Positions 54,501-61,639 of a stretch of DNA of 64,000 nucleotides are shown here, one piece after another. The translations under genes were made by a program, and so were the position numbers. The notes below the pieces were generated by a model that was given only the letters and a program-made list of their open reading frames with translations, did not search any database and had not been told where the DNA came from. This DNA is from an uncultured Psychroserpens sp. (GTDB lineage: Bacteria; Bacteroidota; Bacteroidia; Flavobacteriales; Flavobacteriaceae): positions 186,001 through 250,000 of the forward strand of contig CANKZZ010000004.1 of the NCBI GenBank assembly GCA_947488655.1. The letters are read 5' to 3'. Every line of letters starts with the position of its first letter. Position 1 is the stretch's first letter.

Positions 54501-55679
54501 AATTACACATTAAGAGGAAAACCTAATAATGGTGACATAACACTGCCTCTTACCGCAGGAAATGATTATTTAATTGGTAATCCTTATGCTTCTGCAATAG
54601 ATGCTCATGCATTTATTCTAGATAATGCTCCAACAATAGAAGGAGGAGGTAATACTACAGGTACCTTATATTTTTGGGAACATTGGGGAGGAGGATCTCA
54701 TGTGTTGGCAGAATATCAAGGTGGTTATGCAACATACAATTTATCTGGAGCAGTACCAGCAGCTGCTTTTGGTACACCAGATCCTGATGTTGATCAAAGT
54801 ACACTTATTGGCACAAAGTTGCCAGGACGATATATACCAGTGAGTCAAGGATTTTTTGTTGTAGGAGAAAATACTGGTACAATTAGATTTAAGAATAGCC
54901 AACGTATTTTTATGTCTGAAGCCAATAACTCATCAACTTTTATGAGAAATGATAGTACAACATCAGGTGCTGAGGATACTGATGAAGAAGGCGATACACG
55001 TATGAAAATTGGATTAAAATTTAATTCGGTTAGTACTTACACAAGAAAAATATTGGTTACTGCAGATGAAGATGCTACAATGGGCTATGATTGGGGTTAT
55101 GATGCAGAGTTATATGATAATCAAGCAGATGATATGTATTGGTTAATAGAAGATGGTAAATATGTAATACAAGGTGTTAACGCACTTAATATTGAAACAG
55201 TATTACCGTTAGGCGTGCATACATCATCTGGTGGATCTAATACAATTTCAATAGATAAGTTAGAAAATATACCAAATACAATGGATATTTTTCTTCATGA
55301 TATAGAATTAGGTGTATTTCATAATCTAAAAGAAGGTGATTATAGTTTTACTGCAGCAGCAGGTCTTCATTTGGAACGTTTTAGAGTGGTATTTAATAAT
55401 GAAGATACTTTAAGTGTTGAAACTACCGACTTAGAAACAGATATTTTAAACATTCTTTATGATAAAGATAAAAAGCAAATAGCCATATTAAATCCTCAAA
55501 ATTTAAGTATTGAAGGTTACGAAGTGATAACATTACTAGGCCAAAGTATAATTGAGTCTAACGATTTAACTACTGTAGATGAACTACGATTAGATACAAA
55601 ATTATTTAGTGCAGGAGTTTATGTAGTAAATGTAAAAACCAATAAAGGAAAGATCTCAAAGAAAGTTATAGTTAATTAG
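51504..55679 (+). CDS. Large T9SS-secreted protein with LamG-like domains and type A sorting tail
   Basis: This is a 1391-residue surface or secreted protein. The signal peptide is 1-31 (LLVLIIIFLFNTIAVFA). A LamG/concanavalin-like domain spans about 45-315, and a further beta domain (YYKWENSPNHTTTFGYSG onward) about 320-510. A second LamG domain spans about 520-690 (FNFDGSSTYVDLGDNF, VNEWHHVAVSYNGVRAYLYIDG). A glycine/Asn-rich stalk follows. A module at about 1160-1310 is shared with the neighbouring protein. The last 80 residues are a type A T9SS sorting domain (LSIEGYEVITLLGQ, FSAGVYVVNVKTNKGKISKKVIV). It is probably an adhesin or polysaccharide-binding protein. Confidence 0.88.
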   Translation: MKATNNFGRPTIAKLLVLIIIFLFNTIAVFAQEAPAAAASTSPGNVPNSLELWMKAGSGTSTTVNNQKVSSWLDNSPNAFYVEDGLDGKGPRYVNNAINFNPALKFTRSGGEYMKIPLAAVTGTGLDVTPSPAAGISNPSSMSIFAAFLTDQSGAGTILSRATSSSRSYQLWLGDRDRVVHYTLGRTSGTGQSHPDSGINYGITHARNDPKISSLVVDISGASMANDPNEATGKIKKYVNGYLDPLTTYTDGDAGFGTGQTTNMDVTIGARRNSNNTNVGNLLQGNVAEIIVYDRALTALERQRVETYMAIKYGITLGYNDEYYKWENSPNHTTTFGYSGTSNDYILSNNSHAWTGSSNAGFGYNVFGIARDDNSGLLQLKSKSVHVAEITKETSVLTMQDESNSIANDRSYLLVGNNGANIQFKTSGVPERVNSTINRVWKARKSTNDVGSIRLDFDLSQWNLSGSSDLEMIISDNSNLTNYKNVTGTYNSSTKTMTFTNLNLEDGEYFTLAKLQEMDDSYHFNFDGSSTYVDLGDNFNINSSGFTISAWIKRDATSGDRSIVSKRNNNNSQGFDFKINSVGRLVATWRTSLGFYQTINTSTIIPVNEWHHVAVSYNGVRAYLYIDGVEAKNAIKAQPGSSNNRLLVGASGNTPGRFFNGDIDEVRIWNTDLTESQLRFTMNQEVENKSNKVVGAFFEKRNITPTNNDIATLPWSSLELYLPFSHVRGNCLFNKSSFTSVNGRLYNTPNSAIDTQTAPLPYKSSQNGNWDTKSSWSNGNIQTLPGAKSLVNSSISVDWNIVQTSHNLTMNNNNITSKNRKLLGLFVDANKITLEGNNTSKTGNGLTITHYLSLDGKLDLQGESQLIQEEGSDLKVSSSGSLEKDQQGTRDMFTYNYWSSPVGQTSTTSNNTNYAINAVFKDGTNPNVAQNINFVTNSYNGSAGNPITIADYWIWKFANQPDDTYSAWQHVRSTGSLKPGEGFTMKGVTNTAGNVGLEQNYTLRGKPNNGDITLPLTAGNDYLIGNPYASAIDAHAFILDNAPTIEGGGNTTGTLYFWEHWGGGSHVLAEYQGGYATYNLSGAVPAAAFGTPDPDVDQSTLIGTKLPGRYIPVSQGFFVVGENTGTIRFKNSQRIFMSEANNSSTFMRNDSTTSGAEDTDEEGDTRMKIGLKFNSVSTYTRKILVTADEDATMGYDWGYDAELYDNQADDMYWLIEDGKYVIQGVNALNIETVLPLGVHTSSGGSNTISIDKLENIPNTMDIFLHDIELGVFHNLKEGDYSFTAAAGLHLERFRVVFNNEDTLSVETTDLETDILNILYDKDKKQIAILNPQNLSIEGYEVITLLGQSIIESNDLTTVDELRLDTKLFSAGVYVVNVKTNKGKISKKVIVN

Positions 55680-55703
55680 TTAGTTTTTTAAATTATGTCA
55701 GCA

Positions 55704-55735
55704 AAAAAGGCTGCCTCTTCGAGGTAGCCTTTTTG
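55704..55735 (+). terminator. Intrinsic terminator of the large T9SS protein gene
   Basis: The stem is AAAAAGGCT-g-CCTC (55704-55717) with GAGG-t-AGCCTTTTT (55721-55735) and a 3-base loop. It lies 24 bases after the stop. Confidence 0.88.
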
Positions 55736-55961
55736 TGTTTATTACGTTTTTTATTTGCACAAAATATGTACTAGTTTAAAAAAGACTTAAAAAGAGCTTT
55801 TATATTGATAATAGGCTGTTTGTGAGACGTATATCTTGTAAATAAATAGTGTGCACATTAACGAGATTATTAACCTTTTTGTTCTCTTAAACGAGTATCT
55901 AATGCAAATTGGCGAGTTTATAATCTATCAAGTGTACTTTGGATTTACCTTTGGAAATGTA

Positions 55962-56191
55962 TTGATATTGTAGTATTTACAATTAAATATTAGGCTCTAA
56001 GCTTTTGAAATTTATTATCCATTTAAATTTCATAATATAATGTCAATACAAAATTAATCCACAATACTTTTCATAAGCAAAGTATTCTCCCTCAAGTGTT
56101 TAAAGACTTAAGTCTTACGAAGCACAATTAACATTTTACAAAAAGAGAATTTAACTAAGCAATGATGCTCGTCATCATTAAACCTACAAAT
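55962..56191 (+). promoter_or_regulatory. Hairpin-rich leader of the small T9SS protein (copy 2)
   Basis: This is the shorter homologue of the leader at 51143. It has an ATTGT/ACAAT inverted repeat (55967-55971, 55979-55983), then AATTAAATATTAGGCTCTAAGC. An AATACTTT/AAAGTATT hairpin (56063-56070, 56079-56086) is followed by TCCCTCA. Next comes a different central stem with the palindrome AAGACTTAAGTCTT (56103-56116). GAGAATTTAACTAA follows, then AATGATG/CATCATT (56161-56179), 12 bases before ATG 56192. The central stems differ in sequence but keep position. The stretch 55736-55961 before it shows no gene or clear signal. Confidence 0.6.
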
Positions 56192-57001
56192 ATGAAAACT
56201 ATGGAAAGATTTTTACTTAACACGATTAACAAATTATCATCGGTAACTTTTATTTTAATATTGAGTACCACATGTTTATTTGCAACTAACCCATCAACTA
56301 CAGCTGAAGAATCAGATCAAAGAATGAAGATTAGTTTAAAGCTAAATTCGGCTGGTACTTATGAAAGAGAATTGTTTGTTTTAGCAGATGAGTCTGCAAC
56401 TGCAGGTTATGATTCTGACTTTGATATAGAAATTGATAATGTACAATCAGACGATATGTATTGGTTAATTAATTCTGGTAAATATACAGATCAAGGAATT
56501 AATGAGTTTGATGAAGAAACTATTATTCCTATTGGATTACATACCGATACTAATGGATATAACACTATATCTATTCATAAAATAGAGAACATACCAAATA
56601 CAATGAAAATATTTGTATTTGACAATCAAACAGGTGAGTACCATAGTTTAAAAGAAGGTTCATTTGAAGTGTACTTAAATGCAGGTGTGTATTTAAATAG
56701 ATTTGAAATTGTATTCTCTCAACCAGAAACTTTAAGTACTACAGAGTTTCAAGCAAATGAAAATCAATTAGATATTCGTTTTGATTATGCTACAAAAAGT
56801 ATAGAAGTTATAAATACAGCGAATTTAAAAATCGAAGACATTAATGTGTATTCACTTTTAGGACAATCTGTTTATAAGTCTAATAAATCAAATACAGATA
56901 ATACGGTTAGTATTAACACAAATTCTATGAGTACAGGTACTTATATTGTTATAGTAAATACTAAAAATGGTTTTACTTCAAAGAAAGTTTTAGTTAATTA
57001 G
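56192..57001 (+). CDS. Small T9SS-secreted protein sharing the C-terminal module of its neighbour
   Basis: This protein of about 269 residues has a signal peptide (INKLSSVTFILILSTTCLFA). A beta-rich module (RMKISLKLNSAGTYERELFV, DDMYWLINSGKYTDQGIN, NTISIHKIENIPNTMKIFV) aligns with residues about 1160-1310 of the 1391-residue neighbour. It ends with a type A T9SS sorting domain (LKIEDINVYSLLGQSVYKS, SMSTGTYIVIVNTKNGFTSKKVLV). An upstream ATG at 56162 lies inside the ATGATG arm of the leader hairpin. By comparison with the neighbour's leader, ATG 56192 is the true start. It is probably a duplicate of the cargo's terminal module that became a separate gene. Confidence 0.82.
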   Translation: MKTMERFLLNTINKLSSVTFILILSTTCLFATNPSTTAEESDQRMKISLKLNSAGTYERELFVLADESATAGYDSDFDIEIDNVQSDDMYWLINSGKYTDQGINEFDEETIIPIGLHTDTNGYNTISIHKIENIPNTMKIFVFDNQTGEYHSLKEGSFEVYLNAGVYLNRFEIVFSQPETLSTTEFQANENQLDIRFDYATKSIEVINTANLKIEDINVYSLLGQSVYKSNKSNTDNTVSINTNSMSTGTYIVIVNTKNGFTSKKVLVN

Positions 57002-57021
57002 TTAGTTTATTTATGTCAATT

Positions 57022-57052
57022 AAAAAGACCGCTTTATAGCGGTCTTTTTTTA
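57022..57052. terminator. Bidirectional terminator
   Basis: A perfect stem AAAAAGACCGCT (57022-57033) and AGCGGTCTTTTT (57038-57049) with a TTAT loop and T-run serves both the forward T9SS gene and the convergent M28 peptidase gene. Confidence 0.9.
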
Positions 57053-57077
57053 TTTAATAAATAGCTCATAGCTTTTA

Positions 57078-58409
57078 TTACCTCATGATTTCGTTAGGAA
57101 ATACGATAACACTTTCAAAACCTTCTTCATCAACTGCAGCAATTCCGAAGTAAAAATTATCTATAACAATTCCTTCTAAAGTAAATTGAGTAACATCACC
57201 AACATATCTACTATAATCCCATGTTGGAGATGTAGTATCTCTCCAATAAATTTTGTAGCCCTTTGCACCATCAACTGCATTCCATTTTAATTTTACAGAT
57301 GGTTCAACAATACCACCTATAGCAACTGTAGATGGAGCAGGAGGAGCAGAAGCTAAACTAGCCATATTAATAGCATTTACTGCAGTTAACTTTTTAGCAT
57401 AGTCAAAATTAACGTGCTCAAAGGTATCTCCATAATCAATACCATTTTCTGTTCTTATGTCTTGGTGTTGTTGCGTATAGTTTTCATGAGCTTCCATAAT
57501 TCTAATTCCTGCAAACCCTAAATCATTAAAAGGTCTATGGTGCCCTCCACGACCAAAACGGTCTAAGCGATACACCATCATTGGGTTCATCTCTGGCATA
57601 TAGGTTTTTACGGTTTTATGAACGTAACGTGCTAATTGACGAGAAACTCCGTCTACTTCACCACCATAAAAGCGTCTAGCTCGTCGTTGTTGTTCGGTCT
57701 CGTTAGCTGGTACAGGTTCAGAAAAAATTCTAAATGTTCTATTATCAATAACTCCATCTACACCTTCAATATTTCCTATCATATCATTATTTAAAATTCC
57801 AATGATGTCCCAACCTTGATCTTGAGCATATTTTGCTAATCCTGCTCCACCAAATAAACCTTGTTCTTCTCCAGAGAGACCAACGTAGATAATACTACTT
57901 TCAAATTTATATTTAGACAATACTCTAGCAGCTTCAATAGCTCCAGCCATACCAGATGCGTTATCATTTGCTCCTGGAGCATCTGTTGTAAAATCCATAG
58001 TATCACTAGCTCGAGAGTCTATATCTCCACTCATAATGATATAGCGATTAGGGTATTTTGTTCCTTTTTGGATTGCAACAACATTAACTATCCACGCATC
58101 ATGTGGTACACGACGATTGCCTTCTTTGGTAACAAAATCTTTTTGGTAAAACACATCTAAACAATTATTGCAATTTTTAGAGATGGTTTCGAATTCGTTT
58201 TTAATCCATCGTCTTGCAGCTCCAATTCCTCTAGTATTACTAATGGTATCGCTAAAAGTATTTCTGGTACCAAACTCTGTGAGTGTTTTAACATCTTGTC
58301 TAAGTCTTTCTTCAGATACATCTTCTATAATATCATATATTTTTTGATTGGTCTGAGCAGTTATAGAATAACTGAAAATAAAAATTACTAGTGTGAATAT
58401 GTATTTCAT
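57078..58409 (-). CDS. M28 family metallopeptidase with C-terminal Fn3-like domain
   Basis: This is a 443-residue exported aminopeptidase-like protein (signal peptide 1-19, ending ITAQ). In the M28 core the first motif reads MSGDIDSR at 126-133, so Asp129 replaces the usual metal-binding His of HxDS. The rest is present: Asp149 in GANDNASG, Glu181-Glu182 in LSGEEQG, Asp209 in NNDMIGN and His290/His291 in GRGGHHRPFND. An Fn3-like domain fills about 350-440 (VKLKWNAVDGAKGYKIYWRDT). It is the last gene of a three-gene reverse run, 6 bases after the CBM9 protein gene. Confidence 0.86.
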   Translation of the reverse strand: MKYIFTLVIFIFSYSITAQTNQKIYDIIEDVSEERLRQDVKTLTEFGTRNTFSDTISNTRGIGAARRWIKNEFETISKNCNNCLDVFYQKDFVTKEGNRRVPHDAWIVNVVAIQKGTKYPNRYIIMSGDIDSRASDTMDFTTDAPGANDNASGMAGAIEAARVLSKYKFESSIIYVGLSGEEQGLFGGAGLAKYAQDQGWDIIGILNNDMIGNIEGVDGVIDNRTFRIFSEPVPANETEQQRRARRFYGGEVDGVSRQLARYVHKTVKTYMPEMNPMMVYRLDRFGRGGHHRPFNDLGFAGIRIMEAHENYTQQHQDIRTENGIDYGDTFEHVNFDYAKKLTAVNAINMASLASAPPAPSTVAIGGIVEPSVKLKWNAVDGAKGYKIYWRDTTSPTWDYSRYVGDVTQFTLEGIVIDNFYFGIAAVDEEGFESVIVFPNEIMR

Positions 58410-58415
58410 AGTGGT

Positions 58416-59585
58416 TTAATTTTTTAATTTTAAAGTTGCAAAAATATTAGCATCAATCCAGCCTTGATTTTTATCTTCTCCATCTACTTGTACAGATCCA
58501 ATAAAGTTTTCTCGTGTTTGACTGCTGTCATTATCACAATATGCTAAAGCAAAACCAATTAATTGACCAGGTTTTAGCGCTGTAGGTTTATTATTTTTAT
58601 CATCTTGGTAAGTGTCATCATATAAAGAAATTTTTACTTCCCAAATAGAAATATTACCATGTGTTATACGCTTAGATTCTACATGAGAATTATATAATTT
58701 ACCTTCTTTATTAGTAGACATATCAACAACATTACCATCTAATGCAATATGATAGGCAAAGGCATTGTGATTGTATTGATGCTCGCCACCACTATTATCT
58801 TGGTCTATAAAAATTTCTAGACAATCATCATCCCACCAATTTACTAAAGGGTCCTTGTTATTATCTATAAGGATGTCGTCATGTATTTCGGCTAAAAGAT
58901 AAAGTGCATTATTAGTATATGTTAATTTATATCTCCCAAAAAAGTCTTCTTTTGTGTAAGTATTACCCAGCCATAATTGATCTAAAGGTAACCATTGTAC
59001 AGTGGGCCAAATGGTCTCATCTGCTTTTCCATCAATTGTAGGTTTAATATTAGCTTTGTCTACGTTAATAAGTTGTTTTGTAGGTTTGGTGTTATTGATT
59101 TCCTTTTTGTAATTAAACTTAACTATTTCAATATTGCCTTCCTCATTTTTGATATCAACATAAATATTCATTTCGTTTTCACTAATTTTCTCAAAACTCA
59201 TTCCTTCAAAGATAACTTGAGTTGGCGTTATTTTTTTTAGAGGAAAATCTACAGTTTCATTTCTAGACTCCCATCCTTTTAAATCATTATCAAAATGTTT
59301 TAATTGAAGTACTAGAGAATTCTCTATCTCTCTAATTATTTCTATTTCATAAAAAGAAACTTCACCATCATTTATTAATTTAAATGTAGCCATCATAGAA
59401 CCACCAGAAGGTTCGCTCCAGTTTTCTTCGGTTATACCACCAAAAGCTTCACCTTTCCAATTACCAGCAATCCATTTAATATTTTCTAGTTTTGGAGCTA
59501 AAGAATCGTTTAAATTCGTATTCTTTTCGGTTTGAGCATTTATATTCAGGCTTAATAAAAGTAAAAGGGTTATTATATATTTCAT
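58416..59585 (-). CDS. DUF6265 plus CBM9-like domain fusion, secreted
   Basis: This is a 389-residue secreted protein (signal peptide 1-17, ending INAQ). Residues about 30-165 form a DUF6265-like beta-barrel (IKWIAGNWKGEAFGGITEENWSEPSGG-type opening). Residues about 175-388 form a carbohydrate-binding family 9-like domain (IDGKADETIWPTVQW, LTYTNNALYLLAEIHDD, DDDCLEIFIDQDNSGGEHQYNHNAFAYHIALDG, SIWEVKISL). The combination suggests a ligand-binding protein, possibly for sugars or glycans. It lies in the middle of the reverse run with 6-base gaps on both sides. Confidence 0.8.
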   Translation of the reverse strand: MKYIITLLLLLSLNINAQTEKNTNLNDSLAPKLENIKWIAGNWKGEAFGGITEENWSEPSGGSMMATFKLINDGEVSFYEIEIIREIENSLVLQLKHFDNDLKGWESRNETVDFPLKKITPTQVIFEGMSFEKISENEMNIYVDIKNEEGNIEIVKFNYKKEINNTKPTKQLINVDKANIKPTIDGKADETIWPTVQWLPLDQLWLGNTYTKEDFFGRYKLTYTNNALYLLAEIHDDILIDNNKDPLVNWWDDDCLEIFIDQDNSGGEHQYNHNAFAYHIALDGNVVDMSTNKEGKLYNSHVESKRITHGNISIWEVKISLYDDTYQDDKNNKPTALKPGQLIGFALAYCDNDSSQTRENFIGSVQVDGEDKNQGWIDANIFATLKLKN

Positions 59586-59591
59586 ATCATT

Positions 59592-61169
59592 TTATTGAAT
59601 AAATGTCACTTTGGTAATTAATCCATTTTCAACTTCATAGATTGCAATCGCATAAAAAAATTCTCCATTAATGGTAACTTTTTCTTTATCTATAATCATA
59701 TTGCCAAGGATTATTCTATTTACTATTTCAGCATTTAAATCTGGTGTATTTTTAAAAAAAGAATCATAGCTTTTTTTCAATGCAGACCTTCCATCTATAG
59801 TTAACGTATTAGGAAACGTGTATACTTTTACATTTTTGGCATATGTATTTGTAAAAGCTTTTATATCTCTTTCATTATACTTTTCTAATTGATTATTAAT
59901 TACGGTCTCTGGGTTTTCTGTAATTGTAGAAGTAGATAAAAATGTCATGGCATTTATACCGTTTCTATCTGTTTCATAAATAGTAGCCTGTCGTCGAGTT
60001 ATGTTATTAATAATTGCTAACTCCTCATCAATGACAAAATTTTTAAAGGTAATTCTATTTAATACTTTAATATTTAATTTATCGTGCTCGTCAAAAATTT
60101 TCTTGTAAGTTTCTTGAAGTTTGGTCTTACCTTCATATAATATATCATCTGGAAAAAACCTAACCGTAACACCTTCATTAAATGTGATGAGAAATTCGTT
60201 AAGCTGTTTTGTATTATATGGTTCAATATGCTTGTCAACAACAAGAGCAGCTTCTTCTTCACTTATAGGTCTGTTAGGATCTAATTTAGGTTCTTCCTTT
60301 TTAGGAACAGATTTAATTTCTCCTGTAATTACCAATTTACTACCGTTTTCATTTGTTGCTAAGCGCGAAATCTTTAAAACACCTTCTTGATAAAGATCAA
60401 TTACTTTTTTCCAATTATTATCTACCTTTAAAGTAAGTTTGTAGAGCGTGCTACCATCACTAGACAGCAGATTGTTTTTATTGAGCCAGCATATATCTTC
60501 TACATTTGTAAGTGTATTAGCAATTAGTCTTATTTTACCCGTAATAGGATTTAACGACTTAATTTGCCATTGTTTTTGGTTGTCTTTAGAAATAAAACTA
60601 ACCAATCCCGTACCAGGAATTTTATGAAAAGAGCGACCCACGTTATTAGCCATTTTTTTACTCTCACCAGTACTTATATTGGTACGATATAAATTAAGTT
60701 GGTCACCCTCAATTACTGCAGATACAATTATGTGTTCATTAAACCAAGTGTAGTAAGCAACGACCATATCTTTAATAAGCTCGTTAGATTCTCCTATATC
60801 TATATTGTAACGATATAAACGTTGTTTACCATCAAGATCTAATCGTACTGCAGATATATCTTTTTTCTTCGGAAATTTTAAAGGTGTGTATTCGCCACCT
60901 TTGGTATCACTTAAATAGGTAATTGTGTCGCTATTTAAATCATATTTTGCTATATCAGTTTGATCATTTCTTGTAGACGAAAATATGATAGTTTGACTAT
61001 CATAAAATGAAGGTTGATTGTCGTAACCATCATTATTAGAAAGGTTTTTTAAATTTTTAATTTCAATTTGAGATGCATTAGATGTGATATCAAAAAGGAA
61101 AATTTCTGGATTATTTTGAGCAAATAATGCTAATGGAAGAAAACAAAAAAATAATAAAAAATAACGCAT
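59592..61169 (-). CDS. Beta-propeller protein fused to two SnoaL-like domains, secreted
   Basis: This is a 525-residue exported protein (signal peptide 1-17, ending LFAQ). Residues about 20-290 contain WD40/TolB-like propeller strands (NDGYDNQPSFYDSQTIIFSSTRNDQTDIAKYDL). Residues about 310-410 and 415-525 are two copies of a SnoaL/NTF2-like domain. The copies match as YNTKQLNEFLITF and YNERDIKAFTNTY, then GKTKLQETYKKIF and GRSALKKSYDSFF, then NRITFKNFVIDEE and NRIILGNMIIDKE. It is the first gene of the reverse run and is divergent from the BlaI regulator. Confidence 0.8.
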   Translation of the reverse strand: MRYFLLFFCFLPLALFAQNNPEIFLFDITSNASQIEIKNLKNLSNNDGYDNQPSFYDSQTIIFSSTRNDQTDIAKYDLNSDTITYLSDTKGGEYTPLKFPKKKDISAVRLDLDGKQRLYRYNIDIGESNELIKDMVVAYYTWFNEHIIVSAVIEGDQLNLYRTNISTGESKKMANNVGRSFHKIPGTGLVSFISKDNQKQWQIKSLNPITGKIRLIANTLTNVEDICWLNKNNLLSSDGSTLYKLTLKVDNNWKKVIDLYQEGVLKISRLATNENGSKLVITGEIKSVPKKEEPKLDPNRPISEEEAALVVDKHIEPYNTKQLNEFLITFNEGVTVRFFPDDILYEGKTKLQETYKKIFDEHDKLNIKVLNRITFKNFVIDEELAIINNITRRQATIYETDRNGINAMTFLSTSTITENPETVINNQLEKYNERDIKAFTNTYAKNVKVYTFPNTLTIDGRSALKKSYDSFFKNTPDLNAEIVNRIILGNMIIDKEKVTINGEFFYAIAIYEVENGLITKVTFIQ

Positions 61170-61208
61170 AACAAATTGTTTCTTGAAAGATAGAAATTTT
61201 AAGATTGA

Positions 61209-61239
61209 TTTGCATGTTAATTTTTTATTACTACATTTG
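61209..61239 (+). promoter_or_regulatory. blaI-like gene promoter, TTTG-N19-TACATTTG
   Basis: TTTG at 61209-61212 and TACATTTG at 61232-61239 are separated by exactly 19 bases, an ideal match to the Bacteroidota consensus. The leader before GTG 61259 would be about 13 bases. Confidence 0.78.
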
Positions 61240-61244
61240 TAGTA
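61229..61244. promoter_or_regulatory. BlaI/MecI-type operator overlapping the -7 box
   Basis: The perfect dyad TACTACA-TT-TGTAGTA covers the -7 box. It has the TACA/TGTA core typical of BlaI/MecI operators. Repressor binding here would block its own promoter and possibly the divergent operon that starts at 61169. Confidence 0.8.
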
Positions 61245-61258
61245 TTAAAACTATATTT

Positions 61259-61639
61259 GTGGATATAAAACAATTAAATAAAACCGAATTACAAATCATG
61301 AAATATTTATGGACGCTTAAAAAAGCTTTCATGAAGGATATCGTTGAGCAATTTCCTGAGCCTAAGCCTGCCTATACTACTATCTCTACACTATTAAAAC
61401 GTATGTGCGATAAAGATTATATTAGTTTTAACAGGTTGGGTAGAGATAAGCAATATTATCCAGTGCTTAAGAAAAACGATTACTTTTCAAAACAAGTAAA
61501 CGGTATGATTACGCATTTTTTTAACGATTCTAAATCTCAATTTGCTTCGTTTTTTACTAAAAATGCAGATTTATCAATTCAAGAATTAGAAGAATTACAA
61601 CAATTACTACAAGAAAAAATTAATAATAAAAGGCAATAA
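61259..61639 (+). CDS. BlaI/MecI/CopY family transcriptional repressor
   Basis: This is a winged-helix repressor of about 126 residues. The start is GTG at 61259 (MDIKQLNKTELQIMKYLW), chosen because the promoter and operator lie upstream of it. An in-frame TTG at 61205 would add 18 hydrophobic residues encoded by the promoter itself. The DNA-binding domain shows KKAFMKDIVEQFPEPKPAYTTISTLLKRMCDKDYI, typical of the flavobacterial BlaI group. A C-terminal dimerisation helix follows. The M56 protease gene begins directly after its stop (TAAATG). Regulated proteolysis of BlaI by the M56 partner is the expected circuit. Confidence 0.92.
   Translation: MDIKQLNKTELQIMKYLWTLKKAFMKDIVEQFPEPKPAYTTISTLLKRMCDKDYISFNRLGRDKQYYPVLKKNDYFSKQVNGMITHFFNDSKSQFASFFTKNADLSIQELEELQQLLQEKINNKRQ

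Noticed and set aside
56162-56191. N-terminal extension of the small T9SS protein starting at ATG 56162
   Set aside because: The ATG is part of a conserved leader hairpin; the homologous gene starts after the hairpin, and the signal peptide fits only from 56192.
61205-61258. Longer BlaI-like protein from TTG 61205
   Set aside because: It would be encoded by the promoter and operator; homologues begin near DIKQLNKTE.
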